DNA from: Chryseolinea soli
GTDB lineage: Bacteria > Bacteroidota > Bacteroidia > Cytophagales > Cyclobacteriaceae
Assembly (NCBI RefSeq): GCF_003589925.1
Contig: NZ_CP032382.1
Coordinates: 2,604,001-2,668,000, forward strand
Reading direction: 5' to 3'
DNA length: 64,000 nucleotides
Part shown: positions 44,029 to 52,240 of the stretch, piece after piece
Layout: each line of letters begins with the position of its first letter
Numbering within the stretch: the stretch's first letter is position 1
Notes under the pieces: generated by a model
Told to the model about the DNA's origin: nothing
The model's database searches: none
The model's input: the letters and a program-made list of their open reading frames with translations, nothing else
Translations under genes and position numbers: made by a program

Positions 44029-46143
44029 ATGAAAAAATTAAGACTTGCTATTGCATTCGCATTTGTTTGTGGGTTATCAAATGCACAAAACAACACAAGT
44101 TTTGGCACTTCGGCCGGAACAGTGGGAGTTAACAACAGTTTCTTTGGTTACTTTACCGGTAACGTAGCGACAAGTACAAGTGAAGACAATTCCTTATTTG
44201 GAAAATCAACCGGAAAATCTTTAACGACTGGTATCCGAAATACCGTGATGGGATCAGAAGCTTTTTTCTCAAATACCACAGGTAATTCAAATAGTGGATT
44301 CGGATACAGATCACTTTACACTAATTCCTCAGGCTACTATAATTCGGCCATAGGGGCGTATTCTTTGTTGCTAAATACAACAGGACATGATAACACTGCC
44401 TTGGGTTACACGTCACTTTATAACAATACTTCTGGAATTGGTAACATGGCGGTTGGTAGTTTTTCGCTATTTGCCAATACTACAGGATCTAATAATACAG
44501 CTTCTGGAACTAATTCCCTTCAGAATAATTTAGCTTCAAATAATACCGCGCATGGGGGCTATTCGTTATTTTCTAATACAACAGGAACTGGAAATAGCGC
44601 AATGGGCTATCGAGGACTATACTTTAACACGATAGGAAATTCCAACACTTCAAGCGGACAAGATGCTCTGTACTCTAATACCTCTGGCAGCTTCAATACT
44701 GCTAATGGACAAGAAGCTCTTTATGCCAACACGACAGCATCTGGGAACACGGCAAATGGATATAGAAGTTTGTACTCCAACACGACGGGTGCCAACAATA
44801 CAGCAATCGGATATTTAGGTCTAACATCCAACACTATTGGGGCCAACAATACGTCCACGGGATACCTGGCGCTCAATGTGAACGATACAGGTAATAATAA
44901 TACTGCCAGTGGATATCAAGCACTTAAGTCAAATACTTTTGGGTCCTACAATATCGCCATCGGCGGGAACGCATCATTTTCTAATACGAGTGGAAGTTTT
45001 AACACTGCGGTTGGCTTTGAAGCCTTATATTCAGGAACGGATATTGGTTGGAGTACCGCGATTGGATTTAAGGCCCTTCATTCGATATCCACAGGAGAGG
45101 GAAACACCGCAGTTGGATATACATCTCAATATCTGACAAACATAGGTTACCACAATACATCCGTAGGTCATGCTGCGCTATACACGAATGCATTGGGTTA
45201 TTATAATACAGCGATGGGTTATACCGCCTTATTTTCCAATTCTGCTGGTGTTCATAACACGGCTGTTGGGAACAATGCATTGTATAGCAATACAATTGGC
45301 TCCGCCAATAGTGCGTTTGGCAGCCTAGCGGGACCGACATCTACTTCCGGGTTGGAAAACACCACGGCTTTGGGATATAATGCAATTCCTACGATAAACA
45401 ATATGGTTGCAGTAGGTAATACTTCTGTTACTAGAATAAGTGGGCAGGTTTCATGGTCTACTTTTTCGGATGGACGTTTTAAAAAGGATATAAAAGAGGA
45501 TGTGGCAGGTCTTGATTTCATTAATCATCTCAGACCTGTCAGCTATTCAATTGATTTCGAGTCGCTGGATCGTTTTCTTGGTGCTACAAAAATACCGGCA
45601 CAGAGTCAGTCGGCTAAAAAGGAGAAAATAGTTAGACAGACTGGTTTTGTCGCCCAAGAAGTACAGGACGTAATAGAAAAGTTGGGCGTTACCTTTAATG
45701 GCGTGGATTTGCCTCAAAACGACAATGATCACTACAGCATTCGATACTCTGATTTTGTAGTTCCTTTGGTTAAGGCAGTTCAAGAACTCACTCAAAAATT
45801 GGAGGACCAGCAACAAAAAATGGATATTTTGATGAATAAAATTGCCACAGCAGACTCAAAAGCGAATGATAGCGTATCGGTTGAAGCTGTTCTATTTCAA
45901 AATGTGCCGAATCCATTTTCAGTCGACACAGAGATCAAAATGAAATTGCCGGAATCGACGCTTCGCGCTGATGTTATGATATATGCGCTGGATGGAAAGG
46001 AACTAAAAGCGATCAATGTAAGAGAGCGGGGTGACGCGACGGTGAGAATTTCGGCTAATGAACTAGGAGCAGGCATGTATATATATGCCCTTTTATTGGA
46101 CGGAAAAATTATAGACACGAAAAGAATGATTCTAACTAAGTGA
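44029..46143 (+). CDS. Surface repeat protein 1: 17-residue repeats, S74 chaperone, T9SS tail
   Basis: A 704-residue exported protein. The signal peptide is MKKLRLAIAFAFVCGLSNAQ; the ATG at 44029 is chosen because of it. About 26 repeats of 17 residues follow (pattern NTAxGxxxLxxNTTGxx, like NTSSGQDALYSNTSGSF). A peptidase S74 intramolecular chaperone comes next, with SDGRFKKDI: Ser480 and Lys485 match the autocleavage dyad. A short coiled coil (QELTQKLEDQQQKMDIL) and a Por/T9SS type A sorting domain (about 620-704, FQNVPNPFS) finish it. It probably forms a trimeric surface fibre. Lower GC than the surroundings, visibly. Confidence 0.85.
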   Translation: MKKLRLAIAFAFVCGLSNAQNNTSFGTSAGTVGVNNSFFGYFTGNVATSTSEDNSLFGKSTGKSLTTGIRNTVMGSEAFFSNTTGNSNSGFGYRSLYTNSSGYYNSAIGAYSLLLNTTGHDNTALGYTSLYNNTSGIGNMAVGSFSLFANTTGSNNTASGTNSLQNNLASNNTAHGGYSLFSNTTGTGNSAMGYRGLYFNTIGNSNTSSGQDALYSNTSGSFNTANGQEALYANTTASGNTANGYRSLYSNTTGANNTAIGYLGLTSNTIGANNTSTGYLALNVNDTGNNNTASGYQALKSNTFGSYNIAIGGNASFSNTSGSFNTAVGFEALYSGTDIGWSTAIGFKALHSISTGEGNTAVGYTSQYLTNIGYHNTSVGHAALYTNALGYYNTAMGYTALFSNSAGVHNTAVGNNALYSNTIGSANSAFGSLAGPTSTSGLENTTALGYNAIPTINNMVAVGNTSVTRISGQVSWSTFSDGRFKKDIKEDVAGLDFINHLRPVSYSIDFESLDRFLGATKIPAQSQSAKKEKIVRQTGFVAQEVQDVIEKLGVTFNGVDLPQNDNDHYSIRYSDFVVPLVKAVQELTQKLEDQQQKMDILMNKIATADSKANDSVSVEAVLFQNVPNPFSVDTEIKMKLPESTLRADVMIYALDGKELKAINVRERGDATVRISANELGAGMYIYALLLDGKIIDTKRMILTK

Positions 46144-46150
46144 CCTTTGA

Positions 46151-46197
46151 AATGAGGGGATCGTTTATTTTCATTCGATCCCCTCATTGCTTTTTTG
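46151..46197 (+). terminator. Strong rho-independent terminator of repeat protein 1
   Basis: AATGAGGGGATCG (46151-46163) and CGATCCCCTCATT (46176-46188) form a perfect 13-bp stem with a 12-nt loop. The stem is followed by GCTTTTTT (46189-46196). The stop codon is 8 nt upstream. Confidence 0.9.
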
Positions 46198-46334
46198 TGA
46201 TTGATTCCTGATCTTGGAAAAAGTGCATAGTCCTCCCTTTGGGGACGAGCTGCCAGCCTGAAAATTGCGCGACGAGTGTCGCTTAATCCCTACGCGGGGC
46301 GATGTAACAAGCAGCGCACTTATGGCCCCAAATA

Positions 46335-47474
46335 ATGGAATCACAGAAGCAAAAACCACGTATAGCGGTATTTGGCTTAGCCACCCTGGGTGGCGGCGCC
46401 AAAGGCATGGGAATCCCCGTTTTGGTCGATCTTTTTGAACGGCTTTCTATTCACTTTGACATTTGCTTCTACTCCCTTATCAACCACAACGCTGACGTCG
46501 CTTCTTCTTCCATCAAAATAAAACAACCAACTTCCTGGCGGATACCGGGACGGTTGAAATACTTCCAGGTGATGATGAAATGTTTTTTCGATCACCTGCA
46601 TCAACCATGGGATGTGATTTTTGCGATTTCGCCCTATCCCGCAGGAGCGTACGCCGTCCGTCTTGGAAAATGGATCAGGCGTCCGGTTGTAGTTCAGATG
46701 ATTGCTTATGAAGCGGCATCCCTACCCGGACTCGGTTGTATGGATCTCACCATTCCGTGGCTCGCAAAGGTTACGAGAAGAGTTTGTCACGAGACAGACT
46801 ATCTCGTCACCGTGGCCCACATCCAAAAGGAAATTGCCAAACAGTGCTTGCCGACGCAACGTGATATTGACGTGCTTCCCCTCCGGATAAACAGCGAACG
46901 ATTTCCATTTGTCCGCAAGTCCGTTTCTTTCCCCGTACATTTTATCCATATCGCGTACTATAGTTTGCTGAAGGACCAGGATACAATGTTTCGAGCGTTC
47001 GCCAAAATTGCTGACAAGATTGAATGCACCTTGACCATTATTGGTAGCGGATATGATATTCCCAAAGTTCAATCACTTCTTCAATCACTGGGAATCTCGA
47101 CGAAGGTTCATTTTGTTAAGTTCGCAGCGCAGTCCGAACTACCAGGGTACTTTGACAAGGCACATATCCTTTTCCATCCCGCCAGATTTGAGACCGGCTG
47201 TGCCGTTATTCAAGAGGCAATGGCGAGTGGCGTTGTAGTATGTGGAACATCGGTGGGTATCTTGGCTGACCTAGGTGAAGACTATGCCGTTGCCGTGCCG
47301 CCGGGAGATGATGTTGCATTGGCGACGCAAACGTTGCAGCTGATAGCGGATAAGGCGCGTTATTCAGAATTTCAGCAAAGGGGACATCAATGGATTACCA
47401 CCTATGGAGCAGTTTGGGCGGCAGACAATTATTTGCAATATCTTGATTCCATTGTAGATAAAGATTCGTCATGA
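46335..47474 (+). CDS. GT4-like glycosyltransferase 3
   Basis: A 379-residue GT-B glycosyltransferase homologous to glycosyltransferase 2. The donor domain shows FIHIAYYSLLKDQDTMFRAFAK and the acidic motif HPARFETGCAVIQEAMASGVVVCG. No signal peptide or transmembrane helix. It lies between the two repeat-protein genes with its own start after a strong terminator, so it has its own promoter or belongs to a unit with repeat protein 2. Acceptor unknown. Confidence 0.8.
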   Translation: MESQKQKPRIAVFGLATLGGGAKGMGIPVLVDLFERLSIHFDICFYSLINHNADVASSSIKIKQPTSWRIPGRLKYFQVMMKCFFDHLHQPWDVIFAISPYPAGAYAVRLGKWIRRPVVVQMIAYEAASLPGLGCMDLTIPWLAKVTRRVCHETDYLVTVAHIQKEIAKQCLPTQRDIDVLPLRINSERFPFVRKSVSFPVHFIHIAYYSLLKDQDTMFRAFAKIADKIECTLTIIGSGYDIPKVQSLLQSLGISTKVHFVKFAAQSELPGYFDKAHILFHPARFETGCAVIQEAMASGVVVCGTSVGILADLGEDYAVAVPPGDDVALATQTLQLIADKARYSEFQQRGHQWITTYGAVWAADNYLQYLDSIVDKDSS

Positions 47475-47753
47475 AAAGTGGGTCAAGTCGTCCAACGCCT
47501 CACTGATCGTTGGCAATTAATGTTATTGGTGAACGTAAGCGCGCCGATTGTTGCGCGCTGACCCTCCCCATTGCATTTTTTATGTACCGTGCGCCGAACG
47601 ACAAACATAATGTTGCTTTAGGATATTTTTGTCTTACGAGACACAACTACTGGTGTTCTTATCGATGACTTAATGTTAATACGATAACTATTTAATATAC
47701 AGTTAAGATGGCAACTTGTGGTCGGTAAATAGAAATTACCTAGTTTAGTTGCA
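47475..47753. other. Intergenic region before repeat protein 2
   Basis: This part of the 340-bp gap holds no supported ORF. It contains TTAATATACAGTTAAGA near 47690, resembling TTAATATATATTTAAAGA at a similar distance upstream of repeat protein 1, which suggests a shared promoter region. A TATTTTTG word at 47624-47631 fits TAnnTTTG but has no -33 partner. Confidence 0.3.
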
Positions 47754-47766
47754 CCAGCTCCGCTGG
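47754..47766 (+). promoter_or_regulatory. Conserved 5' leader hairpin before repeat protein 2
   Basis: CCAGC (47754-47758), a 3-nt TCC loop and GCTGG (47762-47766), then GTTTTTTGAAATACGTT before the ATG at 47815. It is the counterpart of the hairpin at 43962. Confidence 0.55.
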
Positions 47767-47814
47767 CGGTTACAATCGTTTTTTGAAATACGTTAATCTT
47801 AAACAAAACCCCTT

Positions 47815-50514
47815 ATGAAAAAACTGAAACTTTCTATTGCATTCGCGCTTTTGTGCTTTTTATCATATGCACAAAACACAAATTATGGCACCTCGTCTGG
47901 GACGCTAGGTATTAGCAACAGCTTCTTTGGCTATTTTTCCGGTAACGCTGCGACAAGTACAAGTGAAGATAATTCTCTTTTTGGAAAATCTACGGGAAAA
48001 TCTTTGACGACCGGCATTCGAAATACAGCAATGGGATCGGAAGCCTTCTTCTCAAATACCACCGGTAACTCAAATAGCGGATTCGGATATCGGTCACTTT
48101 ATACTAATTCGTCAGGGTACTATAATTCTGCAATAGGAGCGTATTCTCTTTATCTCAGCACCACAGGACACGACAATACTGCGTTAGGTTATACATCACT
48201 CTACAACAATACGTCGGGAATTGGCAACGTGGCAGTCGGTACTTTTTCATTGTTTGCAAATACAACGGGATCCAACAATACCGCGTCAGGCACCAATTCA
48301 CTTCAAAATAACTTGGCTTCAAACAATACAGCACATGGATCCATGTCATTATTTTCCAACACAACAGGAGCAGGAAATACCGCGATAGGATACCGTGGCC
48401 TGTACTTTAACACTGTAGGAAATTCAAATACTGCAAGTGGACAAGATGCACTATACTCTAACTCAACAGGTAGTTATAACACGGCCAGTGGACAGGAAGC
48501 GCTTTACGCCAATACCGCATCTAACAATACGGGAATTGGATACCGGGGATTATACTCCAACACCACCGGCACTCGTAACACGGCCGTTGGCTACCAGTCA
48601 TTGTATTTTAATGTAAGCGGCAACGACAATACGGCTATCGGTATGAGTGCCCTTTCTAGCAATACAGCGGCGGCCAATACGGCGATCGGGTCTCTGGCCA
48701 TGACGGTAAATACTACCGGTGCGGGTAATAGCGCTGTGGGCTACTGGGCTTTAACTTCAAACACAACGGGATCATACAATACGAGCTTGGGTCATCAGAG
48801 CTTGAAAGCGAACGATGTCGGATACCAAAACACTGCCGTTGGATATTTCGCGTTAGGCTCGAATACTGGCGGAACGTTTAACAGCGCGGTGGGTAATCAG
48901 GCGTTACAGGCAAATCTAGTTGGATCGAACAATACAGCCATTGGAAACTTCGCCCTAAAACTAAGCACCGCTGACCGTAATACGGCATTGGGAGCTTTTG
49001 CCCTATCCGCTAATTCAACGGCGAGCGATAACACGGCAGTGGGTTATAACGCGCTGACGTCAAATACCACCGGGATACACAATGTTGCCGTAGGGGCCAA
49101 TGCCCTTAGGACCAATGTTACGGGGCAAGATAATGTGGCATTTGGTTTCAATGTATTGTGGCAAAGCACGGGCTCCAATAATACCGGTGTTGGTTCCAAT
49201 GTGTTGCAAGCGGCTTCATCGGGGGCACACAACACAGCTTTGGGCAACAACGCACTTTTAGGTATTACCACAGGTTCTTTTAATACTGCGAGTGGCTCCG
49301 GAGCGCTGCGAACCATTGGCGCGGCCAATTATAATACGGCGTTCGGATATGAAGTTCTGGCCGTTAGCGTCGGCCACGACAATACCGGGTATGGAGCATT
49401 AGCGCTAAGCAAGAACACTTCCGGTTTGAACAACACCGCCAATGGAAAAGATGCCCTGCTGAACAACACGACGGGGTCAAGCAATACGGCTTTTGGAAAG
49501 TCTTCCCTGAGTGCGAATAGCATAGGCTCGGCGAACACGGCAGTTGGGAACTTAGCGCTGGCGGTGAATACAACGGGTTATAATACAGCCGTGGGCAGTG
49601 AAGCACTCAGTACGAATACCGGTGGCTCTTACAATACCGCCATTGGATATATGGCCATGACCGCCAACACTTCGGGTGTTAATAATACCTCTATCGGAAG
49701 CATGTCCAATGCCATTGGGGCCTCGGGGATCACTAACGCTACCGCGCTTGGATACCAGGCCACCAATACAGCATCAAACCAGGTAGTCATTGGAAGCCCG
49801 GCCGTTTCGGTGATTGGCGGCGCCGTGGGTTGGAGCGTAATTTCAGACGCACGGTTCAAAAAGGATATTCAGGAAAATGTAGCGGGTCTTCAATTTATCA
49901 ACCAACTAAGACCTGTAAGTTATTATATGGATATGGAGGCCTACCGTAAATTTTTGGGTCTCACGAACGATAATAGTGGGGCAGAAAAGCAAGATCAAAA
50001 AACCAAACCTGCGAGACGAACCGGATTTATCGCGCAAGAAGTGGAAAAAGTCATTGATAAGATGGGTTTTGAATTTCAGGGCCTGCAACGCCCCAGCGGA
50101 GAAGCGGATCACTACCGGATCAGCTATGAAGCCTTTGTTGTGCCCCTGGTAAAAGCGGTTCAGGAATTGTCGACGAAAGTAGAAGAACAGCAGAAAACGA
50201 TTGATCTACTGGAGAGCAAGCTTCAGGGATCAGAAAATGTGACAGCATCTGAAAGCGTCGAGCTTTTTCAAAATGTGCCCAATCCTTTTTCCGCTAGCAC
50301 CGAAATTAAAATGTCATTGCCGGAAACGGTTTTTAAAGCGACTGTAATCGTATACGCGCTCGATGGTAAGCAAGTCAAAAGCTTCCCTGTAAAAGACCGC
50401 GGCGATGTTAGCATAACGATCGCCGGCAATGAGCTGTCGGCAGGAATGTATTTGTATAGCCTGATCGTGGATAACAAAGTTGTGGATACCAAGAGAATGG
50501 TTCTGACTGACTAA
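47815..50514 (+). CDS. Surface repeat protein 2: 17-residue repeats, S74 chaperone, T9SS tail
   Basis: An 899-residue paralogue of repeat protein 1. The signal peptide is MKKLKLSIAFALLCFLSYAQ. About 38 repeats of 17 residues follow (NTAVGYNALTSNTTGIH and the like), then the S74 chaperone SDARFKKDI (Ser677, Lys682), a coiled coil (VEEQQKTIDLLESKL) and a T9SS sorting domain (about 815-899, FQNVPNPFS). The first about 13 repeats nearly equal those of protein 1 in amino acids but differ at many third codon positions. The extra length is additional repeats in the distal part. Confidence 0.85.
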   Translation: MKKLKLSIAFALLCFLSYAQNTNYGTSSGTLGISNSFFGYFSGNAATSTSEDNSLFGKSTGKSLTTGIRNTAMGSEAFFSNTTGNSNSGFGYRSLYTNSSGYYNSAIGAYSLYLSTTGHDNTALGYTSLYNNTSGIGNVAVGTFSLFANTTGSNNTASGTNSLQNNLASNNTAHGSMSLFSNTTGAGNTAIGYRGLYFNTVGNSNTASGQDALYSNSTGSYNTASGQEALYANTASNNTGIGYRGLYSNTTGTRNTAVGYQSLYFNVSGNDNTAIGMSALSSNTAAANTAIGSLAMTVNTTGAGNSAVGYWALTSNTTGSYNTSLGHQSLKANDVGYQNTAVGYFALGSNTGGTFNSAVGNQALQANLVGSNNTAIGNFALKLSTADRNTALGAFALSANSTASDNTAVGYNALTSNTTGIHNVAVGANALRTNVTGQDNVAFGFNVLWQSTGSNNTGVGSNVLQAASSGAHNTALGNNALLGITTGSFNTASGSGALRTIGAANYNTAFGYEVLAVSVGHDNTGYGALALSKNTSGLNNTANGKDALLNNTTGSSNTAFGKSSLSANSIGSANTAVGNLALAVNTTGYNTAVGSEALSTNTGGSYNTAIGYMAMTANTSGVNNTSIGSMSNAIGASGITNATALGYQATNTASNQVVIGSPAVSVIGGAVGWSVISDARFKKDIQENVAGLQFINQLRPVSYYMDMEAYRKFLGLTNDNSGAEKQDQKTKPARRTGFIAQEVEKVIDKMGFEFQGLQRPSGEADHYRISYEAFVVPLVKAVQELSTKVEEQQKTIDLLESKLQGSENVTASESVELFQNVPNPFSASTEIKMSLPETVFKATVIVYALDGKQVKSFPVKDRGDVSITIAGNELSAGMYLYSLIVDNKVVDTKRMVLTD

Positions 50515-50524
50515 ACATCTAATC

Positions 50525-50578
50525 CATGAGCATTGAGGGTTTTTCTACCGGCCCTCAATGCTCATGTAATCTTTCTTG
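50525..50578 (+). terminator. Rho-independent-like terminator of repeat protein 2
   Basis: CATGAGCATTGAGGG (50525-50539) and CCCTCAATGCTCATG (50552-50566) form a perfect 15-bp stem with a 12-nt loop. TAATCTTTCTT follows, which is only moderately T-rich. Confidence 0.75.
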
Positions 50579-50638
50579 CTGGCGGTTTGCGTTGACACAA
50601 CACGAATTCTTCATCTGATCAAACCATATTTTTGATTG

Positions 50639-51550
50639 CTAAGCCGAAGTGTAATGCATTCCCAGGGACTGCAAGAAGCTAATGTGATAAAGGTAGCTTT
50701 GCTTTTCCCTCACTTCCCGGGCATTCACAATTTCCCCCACCAACATCGTATGCGTCCCCAGATTATAATGCCCGATTAGTCTGATCTCTTTGTATGATGC
50801 CGAGAAATCGGGAACGGGAAAATGAAATGCTTCACTAGCCGACACCGTAAATGGAAGCTGTTCTATGGAGGGCGGCTGAGAACTGTGGTTATTACCCAGC
50901 GCATAGATAACACTCAATTCAGCGCCGTCGGTGTCGCCGATGACAATTTTCTCAGATTGAATAATTTTTTGCAGCGTGATGTTTGTGGTTCGCAATCCCA
51001 GAACGTACAGGCCGCTTTGCGGGATATGACACTGAAAATCCATAGGAAAAATGTTATAATAAGATTCGTCCCGGAACGAAACCGCGATAACACGACGAGG
51101 ATAGGAATACGCTGCCGCGTAAAACTTGTCCTCTTCTGCCGAATTTTTGTTTTTGAAATAACGTCGTATAAAATACTGAAACCATGCACTCTTCTGATGA
51201 CAAAAAGCCTTTTCAGCTTTCACGACGACCAAAAAACCATTCGCAACATCAATTTTTTTTACAACCGCGGTGATCAACTCTGCATGGATCTTTTCCCCGG
51301 TGGTTACGGAAATCGTGGGGACGTTCGTTTCTACCCTTCTCCACTCCTCAGGGGTTAGCCAAACCGACAGGCAAAACGGCGCGTGGCATACGATGCAATG
51401 TCTTTCGCTTATATCGAGCCGGCCATCTGGCCACGACAAGAAAACTTTTTCTTCCACTTTTCCGATGGGGATCCTGACTGCGGGAAAACTCTTTGCCACG
51501 CGGTTCCCAAAAAGTACACGTTTTGCAATGGACTTCAGGAGGGCCTTCAT
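50639..51550 (-). CDS. Flavin-reductase-like (FMN-binding split barrel) protein
   Basis: A 303-residue protein. The C-terminal two thirds resemble the flavin reductase-like domain: YYNIFPMDFQCHIP near residue 165, and HTMLVGEIVNAREV near residue 270 (H-x-M-x-V-G-E-V-type motif). The N-terminal about 100 residues are unassigned and contain HCIVCHAPFCLS (clustered cysteines), an unusual addition. Last in a six-gene operon with radical SAM enzymes; it could supply reduced flavin or reduce an intermediate. Overlaps the methyltransferase start by 4 bp. Confidence 0.65.
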   Translation of the reverse strand: MKALLKSIAKRVLFGNRVAKSFPAVRIPIGKVEEKVFLSWPDGRLDISERHCIVCHAPFCLSVWLTPEEWRRVETNVPTISVTTGEKIHAELITAVVKKIDVANGFLVVVKAEKAFCHQKSAWFQYFIRRYFKNKNSAEEDKFYAAAYSYPRRVIAVSFRDESYYNIFPMDFQCHIPQSGLYVLGLRTTNITLQKIIQSEKIVIGDTDGAELSVIYALGNNHSSQPPSIEQLPFTVSASEAFHFPVPDFSASYKEIRLIGHYNLGTHTMLVGEIVNAREVREKQSYLYHISFLQSLGMHYTSA

Positions 51551-52230
51551 TTTCTCGCAAAGATTACCAAAACAAAATCGGATGAAGGGATCGCTGTGGA
51601 CGAAAGCATATCGAAATAGGGTGAAGAGGCGTTTTTGAGTTTTCGCAGGGTATGGACGAACGTCTTATGAAGGACACCCTCGCGTTGGTGGTGAATGGTT
51701 AACGTGTCTGACACCAGAATGCGCAGCGCAGAAAATACAGAATTCTTTTTGAGAATATGGTTCACGTGCGGATCCAGCAGGGCGGCCACCAGATGACATT
51801 GCCTGGAGGTGACCAACGCAAGCTTTTCAAAAAACGCTGGCATATTTTCGATGCAATTGAGCACTGCAAAATTGGCGAGGATGCCGTCCACCTTTTCCGG
51901 GAAAGGAAGCCGCTGCTCCGACCATTCAGTGAAGTCCGTATCCTGATCAACAAAACGAACATGTTCGGACGATGTCATTTTTTTCCGTGCTTCTCCTCTC
52001 ATTTTTAATGAAGGTTCTAAAAACAGCACGGTTGAATAATGTTCCTGAAGCCAGGGAAGGTCCAGCCCGGTGCCGCCACCAAAATCCAGCACGACACCGC
52101 GGGGCACGGTTTCTTTGAAAACCTGCGCGATCACTTTGCGCGCTTTTGCATCGTGGTCGGTCAGAAATGCATCGTACTGCCCAGCGATGGCATCATAAAA
52201 AGAAGTGATGGTCTCTGTGCGTCTGGCCAT
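51547..52230 (-). CDS. Class I SAM-dependent methyltransferase (operon gene 5)
   Basis: A 227-residue methyltransferase with N-terminal FYDAIAGQYDAFL and motif I LDFGGGTGLDL (about residues 46-56). The acidic motif II appears as LFLEPSLKM. It follows a radical SAM gene by 10 bp and overlaps the flavin-reductase-like gene by 4 bp. The acceptor is unknown; the co-operon enzymes suggest modification of one small molecule or lipid. Confidence 0.8.
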   Translation of the reverse strand: MARRTETITSFYDAIAGQYDAFLTDHDAKARKVIAQVFKETVPRGVVLDFGGGTGLDLPWLQEHYSTVLFLEPSLKMRGEARKKMTSSEHVRFVDQDTDFTEWSEQRLPFPEKVDGILANFAVLNCIENMPAFFEKLALVTSRQCHLVAALLDPHVNHILKKNSVFSALRILVSDTLTIHHQREGVLHKTFVHTLRKLKNASSPYFDMLSSTAIPSSDFVLVIFARK

Positions 52231-52240
52231 AGCGTGAACG

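Noticed and set aside
44170..49830. A CRISPR or tandem DNA array
   Set aside because: The 51-bp periodicity is codon-driven (17 residues) inside an open reading frame, with no spacer-like variation pattern.
44029..50514. Phage tail fibre genes (S74 chaperone, tail-fibre-like repeats)
   Set aside because: No other phage structural, integrase or lysis genes are nearby. Signal peptides and T9SS sorting domains show they are exported bacterial surface proteins.
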